Origin: Nostoc sp. WHI
Lineage (GTDB): Bacteria > Cyanobacteriota > Cyanobacteriia > Cyanobacteriales > Nostocaceae
Length of the DNA: 55,384 nt
Assembly: GCF_015714725.1 (NCBI RefSeq)
Contig: NZ_WBKM01000233.1
Span: 1-55,384, forward strand
Direction: 5' to 3'
A program made the translations under genes and the position numbers. The notes beneath the pieces were generated by a model. The model ran no database searches. It was not told the DNA's origin and worked only from the letters and a program-made list of their open reading frames with translations. Of the stretch, positions 7,548 to 15,131 are shown piece after piece. Every line of letters starts with the position of its first letter. The first letter of the stretch is position 1.

Positions 7548-7931
7548 TTACGAGAACGGGGCAGTTTCTCGCTTGTGGTGAAGTAATCCTTGATACAAAG
7601 ACTCTGCTACACCTTTATACGCTTTATCGAGGTCATCGTGTTTGACCACTCGAAAAAGAGTAAAAATAACTTGTCCAAAAATTGGATCTTCGTCAACTGC
7701 CAAAATCACCCTTAGTTTCTGCGAAATTTTTAGCGTGTATAGCGAAGATTCATAGCCATTAATATCTGACAGTAGGGGAAGACGACGCAATTTACGATAA
7801 ACGTCAGCTTTCCGAGTTGGGAAGAGACTGGCGCAATCATTGATTTTTTTAACTGCTGCGGCTTTTTCATCTTCACTCAGTCTGCCAAGTTCCTTCTCAA
7901 AGCTCCTTGTTGACTCAATTAGAACATCCAC
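7548..7931 (-). CDS. RelE/ParE-like toxin family protein
   Basis: A 127-residue protein, first of a two-gene operon. The N-terminus (LIESTRSFEKELGRLSEDEKAAAVKKI) is the two-helix start of RelE-superfamily toxins. The centre has YTLKISQKLRVILAVDEDP, the strand-Arg-strand part, and FTLFRVVKHDDLDKAY is the usual last strand with HDD. RelE toxins cleave mRNA on the ribosome; ParE relatives poison gyrase. The usual antitoxin gene directly upstream is missing: bases 7932-8123 hold no open frame of useful length. The downstream gene may fill that role. The family call is by pattern only. Confidence 0.6.
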   Translation of the reverse strand: MDVLIESTRSFEKELGRLSEDEKAAAVKKINDCASLFPTRKADVYRKLRRLPLLSDINGYESSLYTLKISQKLRVILAVDEDPIFGQVIFTLFRVVKHDDLDKAYKGVAESLYQGLLHHKRETAPFS

Positions 7932-8033
7932 GTTACGAACTCGCCAATCTGAATTTAGCTACTTGCCCTTAGCTCTTAGCATAGCAACAAAATCTTATTC
8001 CCCAATAGCCAGCCTCGTGAGAACTTGAACAGG

Positions 8034-8080
8034 TAGCCTGGTCTGGAAGAACTGTTTCCACAGAAGGATAGACCAGCCTA
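8034..8080 (-). terminator. Hairpin 3' of the DUF1304 gene
   Basis: TAGCCTGGTCT (8034-8044) and AGACCAGCCTA (8070-8080) pair with one mismatch, and GGAA/TTCC pair inside. It lies between the DUF1304 stop and the toxin-like operon, in position to end the former. No clear U-tract is seen, so it may instead be a repeat. Confidence 0.4.
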
Positions 8081-8123
8081 ACTATTTGTTATGTGGAAAG
8101 TTTCTGGCTATCCACCTTGCCAA

Positions 8124-8522
8124 TTAAGATTGTACAAAGTATCGCTTTACAGCTTGGATCGAATTGGATCGAGAATCTAACCAAACAAGAATGAGAGCGA
8201 TCGCGGCTGGAAGTGTTTGAAGTACAAGCGTTGTAGGTCTTAGCGTCACTGCACCATAAATACCAGCAACGACAACACAAACTAAGAAAAAGAGCCGAAT
8301 CGATCTGTTTTCATTAAAAGCCCCCCAGAATAAACCAGCTGCAATAAATGCATTGTACAAACCTGCATTCTTGACAATTGGAGCGACTTGATGGGCGATA
8401 TCAGGAGTAAATCCAAGTCTTTCATAAATAAAAGGAGTTTCCCAAAAAAACATCTCTGCGATCGCAATGGCGACATGAATAACACCAACAATTGCAACAG
8501 CAATGACAGCAACAATTTTCAT
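8124..8522 (-). CDS. DUF1304 family small membrane protein
   Basis: A 132-residue inner-membrane protein with four hydrophobic segments: about residues 3-25, 55-70 (NAFIAAGLFWGAF), 76-92 (LFFLVCVVVAGIYGAVT) and 98-115 (LVLQTLPAAIALILVWL). The motif FIYERLG after the first helix, and NAGLYNAFIAAGLFWG, are typical of the DUF1304 family, whose function is not established. A GAGGGC-type purine run precedes the ATG. The C-terminal third of this gene recurs as a broken copy at 8759-8906, indicating a past local duplication. Confidence 0.75.
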   Translation of the reverse strand: MKIVAVIAVAIVGVIHVAIAIAEMFFWETPFIYERLGFTPDIAHQVAPIVKNAGLYNAFIAAGLFWGAFNENRSIRLFFLVCVVVAGIYGAVTLRPTTLVLQTLPAAIALILVWLDSRSNSIQAVKRYFVQS

Positions 8523-8758
8523 AATGCCCTCTACTAAACAAACCAGTGTATTTTAAAACCAGAGCCTTCAGAATATGTCACTCCAGATTTTTTGTCGGAA
8601 TTGAAATTCCTACTGAGTGACTTTTTAGAAGCAATAAATGTAGCTAGCACAGCCTTAAGAGATGCTTGAATTAATTATCCGTTAGTAGAAGTCATAACTG
8701 TAGCCTCTTGAAAAGTAACTTTATATTGTTAGGCGTTGCTCACCCACTCTAACAACGA

Positions 8759-8906
8759 TTTACAGCTTGGATCGAGAATGTAACCAAACAAGAATGAGAG
8801 CGATCGCTGCTGGAAGTGTTTGAAGTACAAGCGTTGTAGGCTTTAGGGTCACTGCACCATAAATACAGCGACGACAACACAAATTAAGAAAAAGAGCCGA
8901 ATCGAT
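8759..8906 (-). pseudogene. Partial, frameshifted duplicate of the DUF1304 gene 3' end
   Basis: This block repeats 8146-8304 almost base for base (TTTACAGCTTGGATC... to ...GAGCCGAATCGAT). It lacks a 10-base segment near the stop and one C in ATACCAGC, so the frame is broken. It codes on the minus strand for AVTLKPTTLVLQTLPAAIAL before a stop. The copy begins and ends abruptly, and its 5' part is absent. Confidence 0.85.
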
Positions 8907-9395
8907 AATCACCAGCACTTCCATGCCCGGACTACCACGCAGAGATATCGATACAGGACTGCATATAGAAGCCTTCTACCGCTATGTCATTAATGACACA
9001 TTCTCAAATAAAACATTAGAGAGTTAGGGCTGAAACGTTTGTAGCTTCATAATTACAGGCTACTTTGCCCCTGATGACAACTTCCGTAACTTTACCAAGG
9101 AGACAATTTGTTACCTGTGTCTTTGCCACATTTATTACCTTAGACCGAATACAATAAATAGATATAACGTCTAGCGCGTTTCAATCCCGTAAGTCTCAAC
9201 ACTATTGATTTGATTGAGAATACTGTTTTATACAGTTATTCCCAAGCAAAAGTGATTAACGGATAATAAACCACGCCCAAACGCTAATAGATACTTCTAA
9301 GAGAACAAATTAGCGTCTTATTTCCAACTTCCACTAAAAAGTCCAAGACTAATGTAGAGTCAAGAATTTACCTTTAAATATTGAGGTATAAAATT
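8907..9395. other. Intergenic decay region with no intact gene
   Basis: Directly after the duplicate, a plus-strand frame reads SMPGLPRRDIDTGLHIEAFYRYVIND to TAG near 9027 without a start; it may be the tail of another lost gene. The rest is AT-rich. The only signal is the promoter and ribosome-site region (GAGG at 9383-9386) of the short gene at 9396. Confidence 0.4.
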
Positions 9396-9563
9396 ATGCA
9401 AGAAATTGAAAGATTCTTTGGCAACTTGTTCAGTGGTGTAATCAATCGCTTTAAGTATTCTGCGATGGATACTGCCGAGCGAAAAATGAGAGAAACTATT
9501 GACCAACAAGTTGAACAACGGCGACAAAAACCCAAGCCCAAGGATCAAGAAGATCAACAGTAG
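9396..9563 (+). CDS. Conserved-looking 55-residue hypothetical protein
   Basis: A 55-residue product beginning MQEIERFFGNLFSGVINRFKYSAM and ending in a Lys/Pro/Asp/Gln-rich tail. ATG at 9396 has GAGG about 10 bases upstream; an in-frame TTG at 9381 is less likely. The first half is an amphipathic helix pattern (IERFFGNLFSGVINRF) that could touch a membrane; the second half (RKMRETIDQQVEQRRQ) is a charged helix. I have a weak impression of similar short proteins in other Nostocales but cannot name a family. It stands alone in a decayed region. Confidence 0.65.
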   Translation: MQEIERFFGNLFSGVINRFKYSAMDTAERKMRETIDQQVEQRRQKPKPKDQEDQQ

Positions 9564-9735
9564 ATAGGTCTTCTGGGGGTGGTTTTAAACCAGTTCAGTT
9601 AAATAGTAGGATGTAACTCCTTTGACTTAAAACGCGTAACGTTGAGCTTTTTGTAGTGAGTATTTGTTACCACACATAAGCGTGGCGATCGCTCTTAAAG
9701 GCGTTCAAAACAGCAAAATTTTCCTAACTACAAGC

Positions 9736-9770
9736 ATAGCGCTTCCCAATTGTTGAGTGGGCAGCGCTAT
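9736..9770. terminator. Strong hairpin after the 55-residue gene
   Basis: ATAGCGCT-T-CCCA and TGGG-C-AGCGCTAT form a 13-position stem with one mismatch and a 9-base loop, followed by TTTTCTC. It is likely an intrinsic terminator or a stable RNA element. It lies 173 bases past the stop codon, so it could serve another, unseen transcript. Confidence 0.5.
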
Positions 9771-9900
9771 TTTCTCACTAATCTAGAATAAGTAATCGTC
9801 CAGATAGTATATTCAGTAATGCTTATATTACTGCTATAAAAAAAAACTTAGATGCACAGAAAGAAAATAGAAATAATACTACAAAATACTTTTTTCCTTA

Positions 9901-10064
9901 GAGGATGTTTGAAAAGTCCTCTTGCCGGTATCAAAAGTTTTAGATCCCTCTAAATCTCCCGATAAATTGGGAGACTTTGATTCCGGTTCCCCCCTTTTTA
10001 AGGGGGGTTAGGGGGGATCAATTAAGTGCCTAAAATTACAGCAAACCACTTTTCAAACAACCTC
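9901..10064. mobile_element. MITE-like element with 17-bp terminal inverted repeats
   Basis: The ends GAGGATGTTTGAAAAGT (9901) and the complement of ACTTTTCAAACAACCTC (to 10064) agree at 16 of 17 positions. TTA flanks both ends (9898-9900 and 10065-10067), consistent with a short target duplication. Inside is a GATCCCTCT...GGGGGGATC palindrome of the cyanobacterial type. No transposase is encoded. It sits 16 bases before the start codon of the broken kinase gene, in its promoter or leader. Confidence 0.75.
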
Positions 10065-10080
10065 TTACCACTGCTAATTT

Positions 10081-11224
10081 ATGCAAACACTGCTGAACAA
10101 CCGCTATCGAGTTATTCGGACTTTAGGAGGTGGTGGCTTTGGTGAGACTTTCTTAGCGGAAGATACCCAAATGCCTTCCAACCGTCGCTGTGTAATTAAA
10201 CAACTAAGACCAATTCTAATGTGATTGGTACGCCTGGATTTATGCCAAGTGAACAAGCCGCAGGTAGACCACTTTATTCTAGTGATTTATACAGTTTAGG
10301 AATTACAGCAATTTATCTCCTCACCGGCAAACAGCCACAAGAATTGGAGACAGATTCACGGACTGGGGAAATTGTCTGGCACAGCCACGCTTTAAGTATT
10401 AGTCCGTCAATGGCAGCAGTTATAGATCGAGCGATCGCTTTGCCACGGCTAAAGAAATGCTAGACACCTTGCAATTTGAGGCTGGAACTTTCCCGCCTAC
10501 GGTGCCTTATATCCAACCACCAGTGGTAACTGCACCTCCTGCCGCAACACTGCAAAATACAATTGCTGTCAGTCCAGCGTCTTCTTCTCAACCAGCCAAT
10601 CAAGGCAGTGGGAACAGAGGAATCTTTCTCGCCAGTATAATTGCAGGTAGTTTGATTGGTGCTTCTATAATCATTGGTTTTGCTTTCAATAAATCACCTC
10701 AATCAGTAGTAGACTCAAGCGCCTCATCAGAATCTACCCCAACCCGCGACGAACCGCAGAATACGCCCTCACCTACACAATCCCCAATTTCCAGCACTTC
10801 TGAACCACAGGATAACGCACCAGTGCGATCGCAATTTCCCAGCCCTACGCCATCTACTCAGTTTCCCTCTTCAACACAGCCTCAAATTGATCGACCCTCA
10901 CCAGAACAAGCTGTGCAAAATTATTATGCAACTATTAATCAGGGTCAGTATCAAGCTGCGTGGAATCAGCTATCTCCTGGCTATCAAAATAATAGACGAC
11001 TTCACCCAGATGGCTATCTTTCTTACATCGACTGGTGGGGCGGGAAGGTTCAAAGTATAGATATCGAACAAGTTAATTTGGTAGAAGCAAGTGCAGAAAC
11101 AGCTACAGTTGATGCTCAGTTTAGATATTCGATGAAAACTGGCAAAGTAATTCCTGGTTCTGTGCGCTTTTTCCTTTTATGGGATGCCCAAAATAGCAGA
11201 TGGGTTGTTAGTAATGCCAAGTAG
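10081..11224 (+). pseudogene. Serine/threonine protein kinase, disrupted by two deletions
   Basis: The gene starts like the intact kinase at 12831 ([35 protein letters not shown]) but stops at TGA near 10222. Compared with the paralogue, about 400 bases are missing, covering the region from after the ATP-site lysine to just before [12 protein letters not shown], including the HRD catalytic loop and DFG. The frame resumes at VIGTPG and breaks again after DRAIA (near 10440), resuming in a third frame as [15 protein letters not shown]. Downstream are a Pro/Ser-rich linker, one membrane segment (IFLASIIAGSLIGASIIIGFAF) and an NTF2-like C-terminal domain (AVQNYYATINQGQYQAAWNQLS). It cannot make a kinase. 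Confidence 0.9.
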
Positions 11225-11747
11225 CTCTAATGTAATTCCCTGCCTTGTTACGTAAGACTGCGGCAGGCAGACTTCTAGCTAACTGTGTAGCACTATCCAC
11301 ATAACCAATTGCACCAGCATTAGCTGCGATCGCACTGGCTACACCTGATCCACCTGAAGCAGATAGGAAACCTCTCGGACAACAGACTCCTGGTGGCCTA
11401 AAATATGGGCAAAGAGGACCATCTGGATTAGGAGTATAGCTAATAAAACCCACTCCTCTATTCCATGCAGAAATCAATGAGATACCTGGAGTCGCAGCAG
11501 GCTTACATACAGTATTGAGATGACTGCTCAAAACAAAAGTGCTACCACTATTATCACTACGACGTACAACTTTTAAGGGTTTATTGGCTGCAATTATTGC
11601 GCCGCCGTTATCTGCTCTAATTCTGGCATCGTTCCAATTTATGATGTTGCCGTTAAAAATACCACAGTGAGTAGGCCGTGAAAGCCTAAGCCCAGACGTT
11701 GGTATATTAAGACGGTAGACGTTACCCAGAGATGAATTAGCTCTACT
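11208..11747 (-). pseudogene. PstS-like phosphate-binding protein fragment
   Basis: A minus-strand frame open for 180 codons reads LNIPTSGLRLSRPTHCGIFN, IINWNDARIRADNGG, LKVVRRSDNSGSTFVLSSH and VASAIAANAGAIGYVDSA, all typical of the cyanobacterial PstS-type solute-binding family. It has no start: TGA (11748-11750) closes it upstream. Its C-terminus stops soon after RNKAGNYI, exactly where it runs into the 3' end of the opposed kinase pseudogene, so the tail was cut by a rearrangement. Phosphate or another anion would have been the ligand. Confidence 0.75.
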
Positions 11748-12075
11748 TCAATCCTGAAACTATTCCACCACCTTTGTAAATGGCGGGATAGCTGGCTCCG
11801 AATACTTCAGGGTTAAGCAGCACTCGTGCACCTGCAATCATGTCTGTAGTACTAGGTGTTAACGGTGCGTCACAGGCAATGCGTTGGTAAATTGCAACTC
11901 TTTCTTGGTTGGCTGTTGTTATAACACTCAAGGCAATAGTTGCATTCGATGGTGTTACGAACTCTACACTAGCAGTTGGACGACGTACACCTAAGCTGCT
12001 AGGTGCAACTCCTGCAAGGCTCCTGCTAGCTATATCAATATATCCAAACCATCTTATATATTTTAAATTTTCCAG
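11743..12075 (-). pseudogene. Broken reading frame upstream of the PstS fragment
   Basis: This minus-strand frame, about 110 codons, contains GVAPSSLGVRRPTASVEFV and CDAPLTPSTTDMIAGA and ends ASYPAIYKGGGIVSGLK-stop at the point where the PstS-like frame opens one step over. DAPLTP resembles the SDAPLT segment of PstS-like proteins, so it may be the N-terminal half of the same gene after frameshift or deletion. The remainder is not a good match to anything I know. It has no ATG or ribosome site. Confidence 0.45.
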
Positions 12076-12194
12076 CTAAGACTTTCCTGATAATAAATCA
12101 ACTTTCGCCAAAAACTACTGCAGCATTCAACGCATACTGCTTAATTCAGAGCCTTCCTTTTACTTAAGGGAAGAGAACGACTGCTGGGTAGACT

Positions 12195-12605
12195 TTATTC
12201 ACCCTTTTGTTTTGCTCTCATTTCTCTAAGCAATTTGATCGCTCTTTCGTCTTCACGTCTAAGCTCCTCATCCGTTCTTGTTTCTGGAGCCAATTCAGCA
12301 TCCTTCAGTTTCTTTCTTTCCTTTTCTTCTGATTCCCTCTCTTTTGGTGTCTTTCTTGCGCTGTCACGAGCAACTCCATCAGCATGTTCTTGCCGAGCTT
12401 TTCTCTCGATTTCTTCTATTTGCTTTGATACATTATCGGGCAATCTAATTTCATTATTGCTCGATCCTTTGTTTGAGTTTTGTGACATCAATTTAGCCTC
12501 TCCATTCACTAAGACAGGTGTGTTTGAAAAGCTGGAGTTACAAACTATCACAACTGAAGCAATGGCTAGTGATGGAACTAGCGTACCAGACTTCAGAATC
12601 GACAT
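12195..12605 (-). CDS. Exported, highly charged coiled-coil hypothetical protein
   Basis: About 136 residues. A signal peptide (MSILKSGTLVPSLAIASVVIV) is followed by a short Ser/Asn-rich linker and a long run of alternating acidic and basic residues (KQIEEIERKARQEH, KERESEEKERKKLKD, DEELRREDERAIKLLREMR) predicted to be one long helix or coiled coil. I chose ATG at 12605 because it gives a standard signal peptide. In-frame ATGs up to 12653 lie in AT-rich sequence and would add MIIMIMMFMYSQ. The family is not recognised. It is convergent with the pseudogene zone and divergent from the intact kinase. Confidence 0.6.
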   Translation of the reverse strand: MSILKSGTLVPSLAIASVVIVCNSSFSNTPVLVNGEAKLMSQNSNKGSSNNEIRLPDNVSKQIEEIERKARQEHADGVARDSARKTPKERESEEKERKKLKDAELAPETRTDEELRREDERAIKLLREMRAKQKGE

Positions 12606-12830
12606 AGGCTTGTCCGTTTGAGAATACATGAACATCATTATCATAATTATCATATTACATATATATTCTTCTTTGTGAGAAAAATCATTCAGTGTGTGCC
12701 CTTTTCTTGTCTCAGAGCTTATCCCGTACTCAGGTTAAAAAATATTTACCGCCATCAGATTTGTAAATCAGCCCAAGGTGGATGATATATCTGATGTACA
12801 TTGAGAAAGGGCTATTGCTTGTAACCTTTC

Positions 12831-14618
12831 ATGACAATAACGTTGTTAAACAATCGCTATCAAGTTATCCAGGTAATCGGTGCTGGTGGGTTTGGCGAAA
12901 CCTTTCTGGCAGAAGATACCCATCTGCCTTCTCGTCGTCATTGTGTGATCAAACAACTCAAACCGATAACCAATAATGACCCGCAAACCTACAAAATAAT
13001 CCAACAGAGGTTTGAGAGGGAAGCAGCAACCTTAGAGTATTTAGCTGAAAGTTGTAACCAAATTCCCAAACTCTACGCCTACTTTTCTGAAAACGGGCAG
13101 TTTTATCTCGTCCAAGAATGGATTCACGGTCAAACCTTAACAAAAATTATCCAAACTAAAGGCTCTGAAAGCGAAGCCATTGTCCAGCAAATTCTTTTGA
13201 ATCTGCTCTTGGTCTTAGATTATGTCCACAGCAAAGGTATAATTCACCGAGATATTAAGCCAGATAACATTATTCTCCGCGCCCTTGATGGCAAGCCAGT
13301 CTTGATTGATTTTGGTGCAGTCAAAGAAACAATCCGTTCAGTGGTGAATTCCCTAACATACCCCACGCGATCGCTCGTAATTGGTACGCCTGGATATATG
13401 CCTAGCGAACAAGCCGTTGGCCGCCCAGTTTACGCTACTGATATCTACAGCTTGGGCTTAACGGCGATTTATCTGCTAACTGGCAAACACCCGCAGGAAC
13501 TACTAACTGATCTGCAAACTGGGGAAATACTTTGGCAGCAACACGCCCCTAATGTCTCCCCTCAATTCAGGATGATACTTAATCAGGCAATTAAGCCTCA
13601 TCCAGGCGATCGCTACAGCACTGCTAGTAAAATGCTACATGACTTGCAATCTGCTAGTTATATTCCCATCGAGTCAGGTGTAAATACTCCCACCGCCATA
13701 TTGACCGAACAAATCCAGCCATTATCTTCATCGCAAAAAAGTACAATTATTAATGGATCTGCCACTTTCAGAAACTGGCAAAAACCTGCTGTGATTCTTG
13801 GTAGTTTGCTGGTAGGCGGTTTGATTGGTGCAGTAGCAATTTCTGGTATCAGTCGCCAGCAACAGCCACAGACAACCATTGTCACAAGTCCCACGCGATC
13901 GCCAGAATTTTTGCCTACTCCTACATCTACCGCTCCGCCCATTTCTTCCCAAACTTCCCCAGTCCCAGCTGTACCCACCTCACCACCACAGCCGCAACTA
14001 ACTCCTGATCCTTTGCCAGCCTCTAATCCCTCAGTTGTATCCACACCAGAGCCAGAAAGCAAGCCTGTAACTTCAGATATTCCAGTAGCAGAACCAGAGA
14101 ATGAGGCGAGTCCCACACCAGAACCGCGTTCTACACCACAGAACAAGCCGCGGAGTAAATTAGCTGCCACTACTAGCAGACAAAGCGTTCCTGCATTTCC
14201 TACAGGTACACCAAGAAACATCGTAGAAGCTACCCTCGGCAAACCAAATCAAGATTTAAGAGGCGTGTGGGGTAAAACCCGTGCTGTTGTTTACAAACTT
14301 GTACCAAACAAAATTGACCTTGGCTACTTATTTGATCGTAATTCTAAAGTGCTGCGTCAAACTGAGGTAGCTTTTGCTCAATCGGTAGATCCGCAGGTAA
14401 TGGAGGCTACCTTGAATGGATTGTTAAGTGGGCAAGCCACTGAAGATATTAAGCAAGGACTTAAACAAGTACAACAGCGCCAATCTGATAATTTTAGTTT
14501 TAAGAATGGCTTAGTCAAGGGTCAGATTATCCGCCAAGAATGTGATTTCATTTACATCAGCGTTTGGGATGCAGATTTACATGATTTTGTAAATCCATCT
14601 ACAGCTAAAAAGTGTTAG
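12831..14618 (+). CDS. Serine/threonine protein kinase, membrane-anchored
   Basis: A 595-residue Pkn2-type kinase. Visible elements: Gly-rich loop GAGGFGET (residues 17-24), ATP-site Lys in CVIKQL (about 42), catalytic HRDIKPDN (139-146, D141), DFG (160-162), and the activation-segment GTPGYMPSEQ. Residues 280-320 are linker, 322-341 are one membrane helix (VILGSLLVGGLIGAVAISG), then a Pro/Ser/Thr-rich spacer to about 460. The C-terminal domain, probably extracytoplasmic, contains TGTPRNIVEATLGKPNQDLRG. The kinase domain is cytoplasmic. It is paralogous to the broken kinase 2 kb upstream, but the C-terminal domains differ. Targets are unknown. Confidence 0.92.
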   Translation: MTITLLNNRYQVIQVIGAGGFGETFLAEDTHLPSRRHCVIKQLKPITNNDPQTYKIIQQRFEREAATLEYLAESCNQIPKLYAYFSENGQFYLVQEWIHGQTLTKIIQTKGSESEAIVQQILLNLLLVLDYVHSKGIIHRDIKPDNIILRALDGKPVLIDFGAVKETIRSVVNSLTYPTRSLVIGTPGYMPSEQAVGRPVYATDIYSLGLTAIYLLTGKHPQELLTDLQTGEILWQQHAPNVSPQFRMILNQAIKPHPGDRYSTASKMLHDLQSASYIPIESGVNTPTAILTEQIQPLSSSQKSTIINGSATFRNWQKPAVILGSLLVGGLIGAVAISGISRQQQPQTTIVTSPTRSPEFLPTPTSTAPPISSQTSPVPAVPTSPPQPQLTPDPLPASNPSVVSTPEPESKPVTSDIPVAEPENEASPTPEPRSTPQNKPRSKLAATTSRQSVPAFPTGTPRNIVEATLGKPNQDLRGVWGKTRAVVYKLVPNKIDLGYLFDRNSKVLRQTEVAFAQSVDPQVMEATLNGLLSGQATEDIKQGLKQVQQRQSDNFSFKNGLVKGQIIRQECDFIYISVWDADLHDFVNPSTAKKC

Positions 14619-14715
14619 TGTTTTAGGAAAAATTGCTCTCAAAAGTTAGATTTTTGTATCCCCTAAGACAGATTCAGTATTCAATATAGACTAATAATTT
14701 TTGGTTAAGAAAATA

Positions 14716-14752
14716 GTAGGTTGGGTTAAGGAATGAAACCCAACAAATCCCG
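14716..14752. repeat. GTAGGTTGGGTT...AACCCAAC palindromic repeat, short copy
   Basis: GTAGGTTGGGTTAAGGAATGAAACCCAAC is an inverted repeat. A longer relative occurs at 20270-20344. This repeat type is common in cyanobacterial intergenic DNA. Confidence 0.6.
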
Positions 14753-14883
14753 CAAAATAAAATTATAAATACCATTATTAAGTTTTTAATAGTACTTGTT
14801 TCAGCTTCTACATTCATGTCGTAAAGTACGATTGGAATTGTGTAATGTGAAAGCAGCTAAGGTAATAATTCAATTGAGGTTTG

Positions 14884-15102
14884 ATGACTCCTACGATTAT
14901 GCGTCAACTTTGGTCAGTAGTTGAAACCGCTCAAGCCAAGCTCCTCTTGCAACTAGATGATGCTAGCTTGGTGCACTGGTTGGTGAAACAAACCGAAACC
15001 CAAGTGTTGTTAGATCCCAACCAAACTGATTATCTGTGCCACTACATTCAATCTCGGCTAGCCCTCATACGTGATATTGCCCATGAGCGCCAATGTTCAT
15101 GA
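14884..15102 (+). CDS. Small conserved-looking cyanobacterial protein
   Basis: A 72-residue protein (TPTIMRQLWSVVETAQAKLLL... YIQSRLALIRDIAHERQ) with two or three predicted helices and no Cys motif or membrane segment. GAGGT lies only three bases before ATG 14884, so the second ATG (14899, starting MRQLW) is also possible. I recall similar short proteins next to ribD in other Nostocales, but no function is known to me. It converges on ribD with 29 bases between the ends. Confidence 0.7.
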   Translation: MTPTIMRQLWSVVETAQAKLLLQLDDASLVHWLVKQTETQVLLDPNQTDYLCHYIQSRLALIRDIAHERQCS

Positions 15103-15131
15103 GATAAAAATCACAAGAAATTAATTGATAG

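Noticed and set aside
9178..9205. Single GTTTCAATCCCGTAAG-like sequence resembling a Nostoc CRISPR repeat
   Set aside because: Only one copy, no spacers, no cas genes in the window.
12235..12621. 128-codon Ser/Leu-rich plus frame
   Set aside because: Antisense shadow of the charged coiled-coil gene, whose signal peptide and helix pattern are coherent.
13658..14242. 194-codon minus-strand frame inside the intact kinase
   Set aside because: Lies opposite the Pro/Ser-rich linker; Gly/Val-rich low-complexity translation typical of an antisense shadow.
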